A stretch of 64,000 bases of DNA from Corynebacterium sp. KPL1814 (GTDB taxonomy: Bacteria; Actinomycetota; Actinomycetes; Mycobacteriales; Mycobacteriaceae), in NCBI RefSeq assembly GCF_000478175.1, contig NZ_KI515775.1:137797-201796 (forward strand), given 5' to 3'. Below, in pieces: positions 26,731 to 35,540 of this stretch. Position 1 is the first letter of the stretch. Each line of letters starts with the position of its first letter. Position numbers and translations under genes: made by a program. The notes below the pieces were generated by a model, which made no database searches, was not told the DNA's origin, and worked only from the letters and a program-made list of their open reading frames with translations.

Positions 26731-27279
26731 ATGACCGTCACTGATGCAGATTTAGCCATCGTCTCCGAGCAATTGGGCCGCACCCCACGCGGCGTGCTGG
26801 AGGTATCTTTTCGCACGCCGGACGGCCAACCGGCCGTGATTAAGACTTCCCCCAAGCTGCCCGATGGCACCCCATTTCCCACGCTGTATTACCTCACCGA
26901 TCCCCGCCTGACCGCGGAGGCCTCCCGGCTGGAGGTTGCCCACGTGATGAAGTGGATGGAGTCCCGCCTGGCTGAGGACAAGGAGCTCGCCGCGGACTAT
27001 CACCAGGCCCACGAGCATTTCTTGGCCAAGCGCAACGAGATTGAAGACTTGGGCACGGACTTTTCCGGCGGCGGCATGCCGGAGCGAGTGAAGTGCCTGC
27101 ACGTGCTCATTGCCTATGCGCTTGCCGAAGGACCCCAACACTTCCGCCTCGGCACCGAGGCCGTGGCCATGGCGGCCGATCACGGTAAGCTGCGCGGTAC
27201 AGCGATTCCACAGGACTGGCCCACGGTAGAAGAGCTGGGCATTGACCTGGCGGAGTTCGATTTTTCCAACGCGGAATAG
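26731..27279 (+). CDS. DUF501 domain-containing protein
   Basis: A 182-residue cytoplasmic protein conserved in actinobacteria, always beside divIC and ppx. Its core (LGRTPRGVLEVSFRTPDGQP, then FPTLYYLTDPRL and a VKCLHVLIAYALAEGP helix) matches DUF501; conserved Cys/His in KCLHVLIA and the HFRLGTEA motif may form an active or metal site. Function unknown. Eight bp after divIC, nine bp before ppx: an operon. Confidence 0.85.
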   Translation: MTVTDADLAIVSEQLGRTPRGVLEVSFRTPDGQPAVIKTSPKLPDGTPFPTLYYLTDPRLTAEASRLEVAHVMKWMESRLAEDKELAADYHQAHEHFLAKRNEIEDLGTDFSGGGMPERVKCLHVLIAYALAEGPQHFRLGTEAVAMAADHGKLRGTAIPQDWPTVEELGIDLAEFDFSNAE

Positions 27280-27288
27280 GAGCAAGAC

Positions 27289-28254
27289 ATGACTCGCGTG
27301 GCAGCAATTGACTGCGGTACTAATTCCATTCGCCTGCTGATTTCTGAGATCGATGAAGACGGCAAGGTGCGCGATATCACCCGCACCATGGAAATCATTC
27401 GCCTGGGCCAAGGCGTGGATGCAACGGGTGAAATCGCGCCCGATGCCTTAGAGCGCGCCCGCGTGGCCTTGGAAGGCTATGTGCGTCAGATGAAGTTCGA
27501 GAAGGTCACCCGCGTGCGCATGGTGGCCACCAGTGCCACCCGCGATGCGAAGAACCAGCAGGAGTTTTTCGATATGACTGCTGAGCTTCTGGGCCAGATC
27601 GAATCCGGCGCCAAGGCGGAGGTTATCTCCGGCGAAGAAGAAGCGCTTCTGTCCTTTAACGGCGCGGTGGCCGATATGGAGCCGGATCGCGGCCCCTTCT
27701 GCGTCATTGACTTGGGCGGCGGTTCCACCGAATTCGTCGTGGGCACCGCCGATGAAGAGATTCTAGGTTCGCACTCTGCGTACATGGGCTGTGTGCGCTT
27801 GACAGAACGCATCATGCGCACCGATCCGCCCACGGAATCAGAAATCGAGATCGCTTCCGAATACGTGGCAGAGCGTATGGGCGAGGTGGAAAAGATCGTC
27901 CCCATGTCCAAGGCGCGCACCATTGTGGGTTGTGCAGGCACATTTACCACGCTATCCGCCTTGGCCCAGGGGCTAGAGCGCTATGACCCCGATGCGATCC
28001 ACGGCTCGGAGCTGCGTTTCGACGCCCTGCGGGTGCTGCTCAAGCAACTCGTCAGCATTCCCTCGGAAGAGCGCGCCCTAAATCCGGTCATTCACCCCGG
28101 CCGCGCCGATGTCATTGGCGGTGGGGCAGTGGCAGTTGAGGGAATCATGCAGCTCATCGAGCGCACCAGCGATGCACGTAGCTTCTTCATCAGCGAAAAA
28201 GACATCCTGGACGGCATCATTGCTGGTCTGGTTAGTGAATCGACCCCCCATTAA
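27289..28254 (+). CDS. Ppx/GppA family exopolyphosphatase
   Basis: The 321-residue member of the ASKHA fold has the phosphate-1 motif IDCGTNSIRLLI (9-20) and the phosphate-2 motif VIDLGGGSTEFVVG (about 139-152), and lacks the C-terminal extension of the long enzymes. Such short forms in actinobacteria (Ppx1/Ppx2 type) hydrolyse polyphosphate and sometimes pppGpp. It is the last gene of the eno-linked operon; a tRNA gene lies 41 bp downstream. Confidence 0.88.
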   Translation: MTRVAAIDCGTNSIRLLISEIDEDGKVRDITRTMEIIRLGQGVDATGEIAPDALERARVALEGYVRQMKFEKVTRVRMVATSATRDAKNQQEFFDMTAELLGQIESGAKAEVISGEEEALLSFNGAVADMEPDRGPFCVIDLGGGSTEFVVGTADEEILGSHSAYMGCVRLTERIMRTDPPTESEIEIASEYVAERMGEVEKIVPMSKARTIVGCAGTFTTLSALAQGLERYDPDAIHGSELRFDALRVLLKQLVSIPSEERALNPVIHPGRADVIGGGAVAVEGIMQLIERTSDARSFFISEKDILDGIIAGLVSESTPH

Positions 28255-28295
28255 CTCTTTTTAGGAATAGTGTCCTACACTATTCCTTGCGCCCC

Positions 28296-28369
28296 GCCCC
28301 CATAGCCCAATCGGCAGAGGCAGTCGACTTAAAATCGATTCAGTGTGGGTTCGAGTCCCACTGGGGGCA
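28296..28369 (+). tRNA. tRNA-Leu (anticodon TAA), short variable region
   Basis: A 74-nt cloverleaf: acceptor GCCCCCA/TGGGGGC, discriminator A, D-loop GG, anticodon stem GTCGA/TCGAT with loop CTTAAAA giving anticodon TAA (codon UUA), T-arm GTGGG/CCCAC with TTCGAGT. The variable region is only TCAGT (5 nt), whereas tRNA-Leu is normally class II with a long arm. CCA is not encoded. Identity by anticodon is Leu; see findings. Confidence 0.85.
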
Positions 28370-28376
28370 CGCTGTG

Positions 28377-28414
28377 AAGTCTCGAGACATCGTTCCTATG
28401 GTGTCTCGAGACTT
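28377..28414 (+). terminator. Terminator after tRNA
   Basis: Perfect 13-bp stem (AAGTCTCGAGACA at 28377-28389 with TGTCTCGAGACTT at 28402-28414) and a 12-nt loop, then TTCG. Ends the tRNA transcript. Confidence 0.8.
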
Positions 28415-28561
28415 TTCGTATGGCTGAGCCTAGCGTTTTAACTGGCTGGGAAGGCCCGGCCTAGTCGCGTGCCATTCGCCCACCACATCCGCGAGCCAAA
28501 GACGCGTGCGGCCCAATCCTCGCCGGTTCACGGCCCTTTGCCTGTATCTACGTCAGTGATA

Positions 28562-28696
28562 TTAGGCTGCACTGTTTTTCCGGTTGTTGCTGTCGATGGC
28601 AATTCCGACTGCAATGAATGCCGGGATGAAAAATGCGCTAGCTCCCGCCAGCGTCATGATGATTGCTGTGGCAGTGGAAATGAGTGTAAATCGCAA
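28562..28696 (-). CDS. Possible small membrane protein (44 aa)
   Basis: A TTG start at 28696 has AAGGA 5 nt upstream. The 44-residue product is almost wholly hydrophobic (about residues 4-34, two short helices) with a polar end (DSNNRKNSAA). It lies in a 575-bp stretch (28415-28990) with no other credible gene. Hydrophobic profile and ribosome binding site are suggestive only. No family recognised. The rest of this stretch shows nothing I can identify. Confidence 0.3.
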   Translation of the reverse strand: MRFTLISTATAIIMTLAGASAFFIPAFIAVGIAIDSNNRKNSAA

Positions 28697-28990
28697 GATG
28701 TTCCTTAACTCTTGGCCGAATTATGACTGTCTAGGCACTTGAGGATCAGCTCATGAAGAAGGTACCTCTTCTAAGATTATATCGAAGCTACGGATAGCAA
28801 ACCCTCGGCTCACCCGACAGGAGAGCAAGTTCCTAGCAGCATAGCTCGGGATACGTCAGCGGAGGCAACGGTCCAGTAATAAATTTCTTGGGATCTTGAG
28901 CAAATTATTCTAAATGAGGAACTTTATGGGGCGTGGTGACGTTGATCTACATGAGAAAGCTGATTTGTACATCACTGAGAAAGGACAACC

Positions 28991-29758
28991 GTGCGTTCAA
29001 GCAATCCGGTTATGACCTCGCTAACTGAAAGTAGCCAGCAGCAGAACCCCGGCTACGCGGGCGAAGCCCCTCGCCCTATGACCGTGGATGACGTCGTCAC
29101 CAAGACGGGAATTACCCTCGGCATTATTATCGTGGCCGCTGCCATCAACTTCTACCTGGGCACCATGAACCCAGGCACGGCCATGATGCTTATGCTCGTC
29201 GGTGGCATTGGCGGATTCATCACCGTACTCGTGGCCTCCTTTGGCCGTAAGTGGGGCTCGCCGGCCGCGACCCTCACCTACGCAGTATTCGAGGGCCTTT
29301 TCGTTGGTGGCTTCTCCTTCGTATTCGCGAACAGTACCATCGGTGGTTCTAATGGCATGGCGCTGATTGGCCAGGCAATCGTCGGTACCATCGGCGTGTT
29401 CATCGGCATGCTTATTGTCTACAAGACCGGTGCAGTAAAGGTCACCCCAAAGTTCACCAAGATTTTGGTCGGCCTCATCGCAGGTGTTGCGGTCATGGCT
29501 CTCGCTAACTTCTTGGGTGCCATCTTCTTCGACTTCAACCCACTGCGCGATGGTGGCCCCCTCGCCATCATCTTTTCCTTGGTCTGCATCGTCTTGGCTG
29601 CTCTGTCCTTCCTGACTGACTTTGACCAAGCAGACCGCCTTATCCGCGCCGGTGCTCCTGCTAAGCAGGCATGGGGCGTGGCTCTCGGCTTGGCCGTAAC
29701 CTTGGTCTGGCTCTACACCGAAATTCTGCGCCTGTTGAGCTACGTTCAGCGCAACTAA
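28991..29758 (+). CDS. Bax inhibitor-1/YccA family membrane protein
   Basis: A 255-residue, seven-helix membrane protein of the BI-1/TMBIM family: polar N-terminus (RPMTVDDVVTKTG) then helices from residue 36, with the closing FLTDFDQADRLIRAGAP segment that carries the conserved acidic pair of the pH-sensing site (TDFDQ). Homologues are pH-dependent Ca2+ leak channels; the bacterial role is unsettled. Start is GTG 28991 with AAAGGA upstream. A terminator follows. Confidence 0.88.
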   Translation: MRSSNPVMTSLTESSQQQNPGYAGEAPRPMTVDDVVTKTGITLGIIIVAAAINFYLGTMNPGTAMMLMLVGGIGGFITVLVASFGRKWGSPAATLTYAVFEGLFVGGFSFVFANSTIGGSNGMALIGQAIVGTIGVFIGMLIVYKTGAVKVTPKFTKILVGLIAGVAVMALANFLGAIFFDFNPLRDGGPLAIIFSLVCIVLAALSFLTDFDQADRLIRAGAPAKQAWGVALGLAVTLVWLYTEILRLLSYVQRN

Positions 29759-29774
29759 GCCTTTTCGCGCTTTC

Positions 29775-29802
29775 GGCCCGCACTACGGTGCGGGCCATTT
29801 TT
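29775..29802 (+). terminator. Terminator after BI-1 gene
   Basis: Stem GGCCCGCAC (29775-29783) with GTGCGGGCC (29788-29796), loop TACG, followed by ATTTTTG. Confidence 0.9.
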
Positions 29803-30127
29803 GTGTCCGCGTCTGGATTACGGGTGTGTAATTATTGGGGTAATTGAGGGGGTATTAAGTCGTTCTTTAGCCTTTAAGCGGGTAGGAGAGCGCATTCAGG
29901 TTTAAGACAGCTAATGAGCAGCAAATTTCACCATGTGGAAAGTTATAAATGTGGCGTATGGGATAACTGAAATAGTTAAATAGTGACTAATTTGCGGGCT
30001 CGACAAGAAATTTTTGCACGATTCATGCATGCTATGTGGCGGGAACGGGAAACCGGAAGGTAGAGAGTTCTCTCCTCTATTTTCTTCTCGTTCCAGCTCG
30101 TCTAAAAGGGGTAACCGAAGGATTGTT
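29803..30127. promoter_or_regulatory. AT-rich upstream region of the interrupted lipoprotein operon
   Basis: 325 bp without a gene, clearly AT-richer than its surroundings (many A/T runs, e.g. around 29930-30020). A possible extended -10 box (TGCTATGT) lies near 30029-30036, which would leave a leader of about 90 nt to the GTG at 30128. No other feature found. Confidence 0.35.
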
Positions 30128-30842
30128 GTGAAACGTCAGGCAACCGTAGCAGCGCTGGTAGTCAGTTCGGTCGCGCTGAGTGGCTGCGCTGCGGAAGTCG
30201 GCTCGAGGAGCGTATCAAAGGATGCCGCGATGACGGCAGAAGCTGATGGCACTAGTTCGGCCGATGGCGCGAGTGATGCCAACGGGAACCAGGGGGATGA
30301 CGTGGAAGATAATCTGGGGGATTCGGGACACTCCGAAGACGAGGATTCGGGGGCTGGCGCCGGTTTTCGGGGGGGAGACCGGCGCCAGGGAAGATGGGGA
30401 TTCCGGAGTACTACCGCCACCGGGAGAATTTGATCCTGCAGATCCAGATTTCGAGCTATTCGATCCATGTACGGAGATTCCACCGGAAAAGCTGGAGCTC
30501 GCAGGTGTTAAAGCTGAGATGGAGTCTTCTTATCGGGAATCTGGATGGAGCTATTGCGCCTTCAATGGGGGAAAAGATTATCAAGATGCAGTTATAGCTC
30601 TGGAGAGCACGATTAGGACTATCGATCAAGTTGAGGAGGGGTATCCGGAAAATCCTGTGCGCAAAGGGGTGAACCTTCCTATTGCGTCTTACAAGGTAGA
30701 AGGGTTGATAGGGGACTATTGTTCATCGCATCTTCAAACTACTAGAGGAACAATAAAATTAAGCTTTATTCAAATGGGGAGTGACTCCGTTTTTGAAGAT
30801 TGTCAGAATTCAGAAAACATCATTGAAAATCTATCAAGATAA
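30128..30842 (+). pseudogene. DUF3558-type lipoprotein, frameshifted at a 7-G tract
   Basis: Start GTG 30128 has GAAGGA upstream. The first frame encodes a lipoprotein signal (KRQATVAALVVSSVALSGCAAE, lipobox LSGC) and an acidic Asp/Gly/Ser linker. At seven consecutive G (30369-30375) the frame must shift: with one G fewer the linker continues as GFRGETGARED into a second frame. That frame encodes a DUF3558-like domain (FDPCTEIPPEKLELAGV, then two Cys in WSYCAFNG and GDYCSSHLQ) and ends at 30842. As written, translation stops at 30431-30433 and the domain is lost. It could be a true mutation, phase variation by slippage, or a sequencing error in the homopolymer. Confidence 0.75.
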
Positions 30843-30862
30843 TTTGATACTCGGGGGATCAA

Positions 30863-32725
30863 ATGCAAATTTCAATTCAGAATCTACTGCTCAATTCGGT
30901 ATCTATCGATAAACTTAAGGAACGAATTCTCGAGCTTGGGTCTATGAATGACTCTCCAATTAGTGCATCATTTTCACCGGTGAAAGGAATTGATGATGTC
31001 GGAGAATTGCACAAGCGTGTGCTACTAAGCGATCCAGGCTCTGCGATATCTTCAATGGGAGCATTTTCAGAACAGATTACTTGGCTCTATGACAGCCTTG
31101 CCCGAGAAGCCAGAGGCTTTGAGGCCCAAGAATCTGCGAATAGCAGGGCGATGGATATCGCTGATGCGGGTGGTGAGATAGGCGTTGAATCGATGCCGAT
31201 TATGGACCAGCCGGAGCCGGGGTATAGCCCGTTTATGTTTACTCCGCCCGTTGTTAACGTCGGCACGTCGATTACCAAGCTGGCTACGGACTTAATGTCT
31301 ACACAGATTTGGAGTGTATCCGAGGCTAATGCGCGGTGGAGCTCTTTAGGTTCTGAAGTTCGGGAGATCGTGAGTGGACTTGAACAAGCCGCTGGGTCTT
31401 TGGAAAGTGAGAATGACAGCGAAACGACGTCGCGGGCGGCTGCGAAGATCCGGGAGGTAGCGGCCTCGGGGAAACACTTTGTGGCCAATACTGAAGTAAT
31501 CGGAGATAAGCTCACTGGTTTCCACTCGCGGTTGATGATGATTCAGCCGTCGGCAATGGCAATGGCGATGGAGATTATGAAGATCCCTGACCCGGCGGAG
31601 CGAAAAGCCGCAGAGACTGCGGCGTTGGCAAAGCTCCAGCCGGATCTTCAAAGGTTGGCCATTGACGCAATGCCTAACCAACATTCACTGATGGAACAGT
31701 CGCCGGCCTCCGGCGGAGGCGGCTTTGATGCCGGTTTGTCTGGTGTGGACGGCGACGGCCAGAAATATAACACCGACAATGTCGTGTAGCCGCGCGCGAT
31801 TCAAGAAGCTATTGCCCGCGGCGATGTGGGGCCGGGAAACTTTGACGTTGCAAATGGTACGGTTCACGATCTGGAGTCGGTGGGCATGACTCCAGAGGAA
31901 ACCACCGCGTTCCAGGAACAATTGCATGCAGACGGCAGAAAGGCGCTTTCCCAACTAGGTGCGGGCGACGGAATAGATATCAGTGGTCGCGATGTCGCAA
32001 CCAGTGGAGCCTCACTTCCTGGGACGACGGCGCCGCATAGTCAGCTAGGTTCTATGTCAATGTCTGGCGGTGGGCCCAGTGCTACGGGTATGGGCACTGG
32101 AGCCGGCGCAGGCACCGGAACTGGCATTGCAACTGCTACGGGGGCTCCTAACTTAGGCGGGCGAGCTGGAAGCGGAAATCCTGGCGCGCACCGCGGGGGC
32201 GGAATCAATCCACAGGTCGGGCTCGGCAGCAGGGCCTTGGGCACAGGCGGAAGGCTTGGTTCTGGAATAGGCGGAAATATGGGCGCACTCGTAAATTCCG
32301 TTCCTGGATTGGGCGCTGGCGGAACCGCTGCGCGCGGCGGAGCAGCTCTGCGTGGTGGTTCCGGTGAGAGCGTCGGCGCTCGCGGCGTGGGAGGTGCGTT
32401 TCCTCGCGCGGCAGGTGAAGGTGCTGGCAACAGCAGCGGTGGTTACGGTAGCCGGGGACACCTAGAAAAGGGCGCTGCGCGTGAAGCTGTGGTGCGCGGG
32501 GGAGGCGCCACCAATGGCGCCGGTGCCAAATCCGGTGCAGCCAGGCCGGCCGCAGGCATGCGGGCGTTTGCACCAATGATGGGAACCCGGGGTCAGGGAA
32601 ATGACAGGAACCGGGTGAAGGCGGTAACGACTCAAGTCGAGCGTGATCCGAATAAGCGGGATCTGTTGGGTGAGCCACCGGCGGTCGTGCCTGGGGTCAT
32701 CGGCAATTGGGCGCGAGAATCCTAG
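30863..32725 (+). pseudogene. Type VII-substrate-like (WXG/PPE-like) protein, interrupted by TAG
   Basis: ATG 30863 is preceded by GGGGGA and lies 20 bp after the lipoprotein. Residues 1-308 are helical, with WXG/PPE-like hairpins (IWSVSEANARWSSLGSEV, then an SGLEQAAGS helix) and no signal peptide. A TAG at 31787-31789 ends this part after TDNVV. The same frame then stays open to 32725: a short helical part (FDVANGTVHDLESVG) and a 250-residue Gly/Ala-rich tail ending VPGVIGNWARES. No ribosome binding site precedes the second part, so I read one 620-residue gene with an internal stop. Helical front plus Gly-rich tail recalls EspB/PPE secreted proteins, by pattern only. Confidence 0.7.
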
Positions 32726-32748
32726 ACAGCGAATTGGGGGAAAGAAAA

Positions 32749-32784
32749 AGGCTGAAGGAAATAATCCTTCAGCCTACTTCTTTT
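32749..32784. terminator. Bidirectional terminator
   Basis: Stem AGGCTGAAGGA (32749-32759) with TCCTTCAGCCT (32765-32775). T-rich tails lie on both sides (ACTTCTTTT on plus, TTTTTCTTT on minus), between the interrupted gene and the convergent lipoprotein gene. Confidence 0.85.
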
Positions 32785-33055
32785 ATTGCGGCAATTGTGT
32801 CGCGGTGGCGTTTGGCTGCTGCACAGGTTCCTCGATCCCGTTCTGCAGGTCCTCCGAATCCGCTCCGGGCTCGGTGGTGGCGGCGGACGAAGACGTATCG
32901 GCATCCTTCTGCGCCGGTGCCTCGCCGGTAAAGGTCGATGCGTTGTCGATCTTGCCGGATTCAGAATCCTGCTGGTTCGGCGGGTGGCAGGCGGCCAAGG
33001 AAAGGCCGGCGGAAAATACTAATCCAGCGGTGGCGAAGCGGGAGAATTTCTTCAT
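32783..33055 (-). CDS. Small lipoprotein (90 aa)
   Basis: A lipoprotein signal (KKFSRFATAGLVFSAGLSLAAC, lipobox SLAAC, Cys23) is followed by a disordered, polar Ser/Asp/Glu/Gln/Pro-rich region with no predicted domain, ending QLPQ. It is probably anchored to the outer face of the plasma membrane. Start ATG 33055. It is 56 bp downstream of greA on the same strand, so co-transcription is possible. Confidence 0.75.
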   Translation of the reverse strand: MKKFSRFATAGLVFSAGLSLAACHPPNQQDSESGKIDNASTFTGEAPAQKDADTSSSAATTEPGADSEDLQNGIEEPVQQPNATATQLPQ

Positions 33056-33111
33056 GGGGATGTGCTCTTTCTCCAGAGTAGTGAAGGCGGTAGTGGGGTG
33101 GAAGGAGGAAA

Positions 33112-33633
33112 TTAGGACTCGCGCGGGGTGGCGGCCTTGGCGGAATCGTACGGGGCAGCTGATTCGATGGTTACCGAAATGGTCTTACCGTTTGGTGCGG
33201 AGTACTCGCGGGTTTCACCCTCCTGCGCACCGATGATGGCTGCGCCTAGCGGAGACTGCTCCGAGTAGGTTTCTAGGTCCTTGTTATCGGTCGCAGCGGC
33301 GCGGGTACCGATGAGGAAGGTTTCCTTATCGTCCTTGTCGCCGTTGTAGTACACGTGAACAACGCTGCCGGTGTAGGCAACGCCTTCCTGCATGGTGCCA
33401 CGCTCGGTGGTGGAGTTAGCCAGCAGCTCAGAAATCTGCTTGATGCGGGCCTCTTCCTGGTCCTGCATCTCGCGGGCGGCATCGTAGCCGGCGTTTTCTT
33501 TCAGGTCGCCCTCTTCGCGGCGCTCATTGATTTCCGCCGCAACCTCAGGGCGGTGATCGATGAGTTCCTGCAGCTCGGTCTCGAGCTTTGCCTTGGTTTC
33601 TGGGGTGATGTACTGCTTTTGCTGCTCAGCCAT
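33112..33633 (-). CDS. greA: Transcription elongation factor GreA
   Basis: GreA inserts its N-terminal coiled coil into the RNA polymerase secondary channel and stimulates cleavage of backtracked RNA. The 173-residue protein has the conserved tip EEGDLKENAGYDAAREMQDQEE in two parts, and the C-terminal FKBP-like domain containing YSEQSPLGAAIIGAQEGE, where SPLGxAIxGxxxGE is the family signature. Start ATG 33633. It follows DUF4307 after 120 bp, in the same arrangement as mycobacteria. Confidence 0.95.
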   Translation of the reverse strand: MAEQQKQYITPETKAKLETELQELIDHRPEVAAEINERREEGDLKENAGYDAAREMQDQEEARIKQISELLANSTTERGTMQEGVAYTGSVVHVYYNGDKDDKETFLIGTRAAATDNKDLETYSEQSPLGAAIIGAQEGETREYSAPNGKTISVTIESAAPYDSAKAATPRES

Positions 33634-33753
33634 TCTAAAACCTTCCGTGCTGTGGAATAGTGGTCAAAGTCCCGCGCTGATGGAGGGACAGAAGTTAAGT
33701 ATGCAACCAGGCAAATGCCCAGTTCTAGGCTGTACAAATCCTAGCACATGGAC

Positions 33754-34224
33754 CTAGCGACTTTCCGCGTAGTCGGGATTGTCCATATCCAGGTAATCGG
33801 GGATATTGCCGGAGCAGCCGTAGGCACCACCGGCGACGGCACGGGCATTGGTGGGGACATCGACGGCAACGCGATGCGTCTCATTTCCGCCAGCGGGAAC
33901 GGCAAATTCGCGACGGCCTACCTCGGATTTGGAGTAATCGTAAGCCTGCACGATGCAGTAAGCATCCTCATCGGTGTGATTTCGGGTCACATCGACCCAC
34001 ACGCGGGTGGTGTCATCGCTCAGAACCTCTTGGGTGACCATCGAAATCTGCGCATTGACGGATTCTTTTTCCCGAAAATACTGGAAGCCGTAGTAGAGAA
34101 GGGTGACGAGCATGGCGGCAAAAATCAACACCAGCGCCTTATTGGTCCAGCTACCAGAGTTCTTTTTTGATTTATCGCGCGAGCCGTAGCGCGCGGCGGA
34201 GCGAGAATTTCCGGCGGAAGTCAT
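33754..34224 (-). CDS. DUF4307 domain-containing membrane protein
   Basis: The 156-residue protein has a basic N-terminal region (SRDKSKKNSG), one membrane helix (about 28-46) and a C-terminal extracytoplasmic domain with two conserved cysteines (AYCIVQAY, YGCSGNIP). It matches DUF4307 by position and pattern: actinobacterial genomes carry it between greA and mca. Function unknown. It is divergent from mca with 92 bp between starts. Confidence 0.85.
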   Translation of the reverse strand: MTSAGNSRSAARYGSRDKSKKNSGSWTNKALVLIFAAMLVTLLYYGFQYFREKESVNAQISMVTQEVLSDDTTRVWVDVTRNHTDEDAYCIVQAYDYSKSEVGRREFAVPAGGNETHRVAVDVPTNARAVAGGAYGCSGNIPDYLDMDNPDYAESR

Positions 34225-34316
34225 AGCCCTACTTTAACCGAGGAGTACCATTTTCCCATTATCTACTAAGATAGTGATCTGTTCTAAAAGCTAGTTTTAA
34301 AGGGGATGGATTTTCA

Positions 34317-35207
34317 GTGAGCGACTTTCGCCTCCTAGCAATCCACGCACACCCGGACGATGAATCCTCCAAGGGTGCCGCGACTACGGCCCGTTACGCT
34401 GCAGAAGGTGCGGACGTAATGGTGCTGACCTGCACCGGTGGTGAACGCGGTGACATTATTAACCCGGCTATGGACCGCCCTGGCGTTAAGGAAAACATGG
34501 CTGAGGTACGCCGCGAGGAAATGGCTAAGGCAGCCCGCGCGCTTGGGGTCCAACACCAGTGGTTAGGCCACGTAGATTCCGGCCTGCCAGATCCTGAGGA
34601 AGGCAAGAGCATGGAAGAGCTCTTGCCGGAAGGCTGTTTTGCCCTGATGGGCGATGATGCAGCGGCCCAGGAAATGGTGCGCGTTATCCGCTCATTCCGC
34701 CCGCAGGTCATCATTACCTATGACGAAAATGGCGGCTACCCGCACCCAGACCACCTCATGGTTCACCGAGCATCCATGATTGCGTGGGAAAGGGCTGGTG
34801 ACCCTTCCTACCACCCAGAATTGGGCGAGCCGTGGGAACCGCTGAAGCTGTACTACTCGCATGGCTTTGTGTACCAACGCATGAAGATGTTCCACGATCT
34901 CCTCCTTGAGGAGGGCAAGCCCAGCCCTTATGGCCCTATGTTGGCGCGTTGGGATACGGCGTTTGGCGATATTATGGCTCGCGTTACCACGCAGGTGGAG
35001 TGCGCCGATTACTTCCAAAATCGCGATGATGCGCTGCGGGCGCACGCGACGCAGATCGATCCGGCCGGGGCCTTCTTGGCCACCTCCGTGGAGGTCCAAC
35101 AGCGGCTGTGGCCAACGGAGGAGTTTGAGTTAGCCAAGACTCGGGTATCGACCTCTCTGCCGGAAAATGATTTATTTGCGGGCATTGAAAAGAACGAGGA
35201 GACTTAA
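34317..35207 (+). CDS. mca: Mycothiol S-conjugate amidase
   Basis: Mca cleaves mycothiol S-conjugates to release mercapturic acids for export and recycles GlcN-Ins, so it detoxifies alkylating agents. The 296-residue LmbE-like zinc amidase has the metal motif HAHPDDESS (residues about 10-18) and a second set at GGYPHPDHLMVH, plus the family GGERGD segment. MshB shares the fold; length and the C-terminal pattern (DDALRAHATQIDP, ELAKTRV) favour Mca. Start GTG 34317 follows AAAGGGGATGG. A small membrane-protein gene starts 3 bp after the stop. Confidence 0.92.
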   Translation: MSDFRLLAIHAHPDDESSKGAATTARYAAEGADVMVLTCTGGERGDIINPAMDRPGVKENMAEVRREEMAKAARALGVQHQWLGHVDSGLPDPEEGKSMEELLPEGCFALMGDDAAAQEMVRVIRSFRPQVIITYDENGGYPHPDHLMVHRASMIAWERAGDPSYHPELGEPWEPLKLYYSHGFVYQRMKMFHDLLLEEGKPSPYGPMLARWDTAFGDIMARVTTQVECADYFQNRDDALRAHATQIDPAGAFLATSVEVQQRLWPTEEFELAKTRVSTSLPENDLFAGIEKNEET

Positions 35208-35210
35208 GAT

Positions 35211-35522
35211 ATGAGCGTCTATGACTCCCTTTTCTTGGCTGCGCACGATGTCACTTACCTTGCGCAAGGCACAGAAGGTGCAGAAGGCGGACCGATGGGG
35301 CCAGAGTTTGGTAAGGCCTCGCCCATCGGGCTGCTTATCTTAGCCATCTTGGGTGTTGCCGTGCTGGTAGCGGGGTGGAATTTTCACCGCCGCTATTCGC
35401 GTTTCCGTCGGCGCACCATGTTCGCTGAAGACCACGGGATCGATCCATTCGACGAAGAAGCAGTGGATGCGGCGCTCAAGGAAGCTGGCCTTTACGATAA
35501 CCGCAAGAAGTCGATTTTCTAG
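35211..35522 (+). CDS. Small single-pass membrane protein in the mca operon
   Basis: The 103-residue protein has an N-terminal hydrophilic part rich in Gly/Glu (GTEGAEGGPMGPEFGK), one membrane helix (about 38-55, PIGLLILAILGVAVLVAGW), then a basic stop (HRRYSRFRRR) and a soluble C-terminal tail ending DNRKKSIF. It begins 3 bp after mca and ends 18 bp before the prenyltransferase gene, so all three are co-transcribed. The same order exists in mycobacteria. Function unknown. Confidence 0.8.
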   Translation: MSVYDSLFLAAHDVTYLAQGTEGAEGGPMGPEFGKASPIGLLILAILGVAVLVAGWNFHRRYSRFRRRTMFAEDHGIDPFDEEAVDAALKEAGLYDNRKKSIF

Positions 35523-35540
35523 CCGGCTGGAGTAATCAAC

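Noticed and set aside
28469-28708. 79-codon plus-strand frame after the tRNA
   Set aside because: No ribosome binding site, odd Cys-rich composition and no recognised family.
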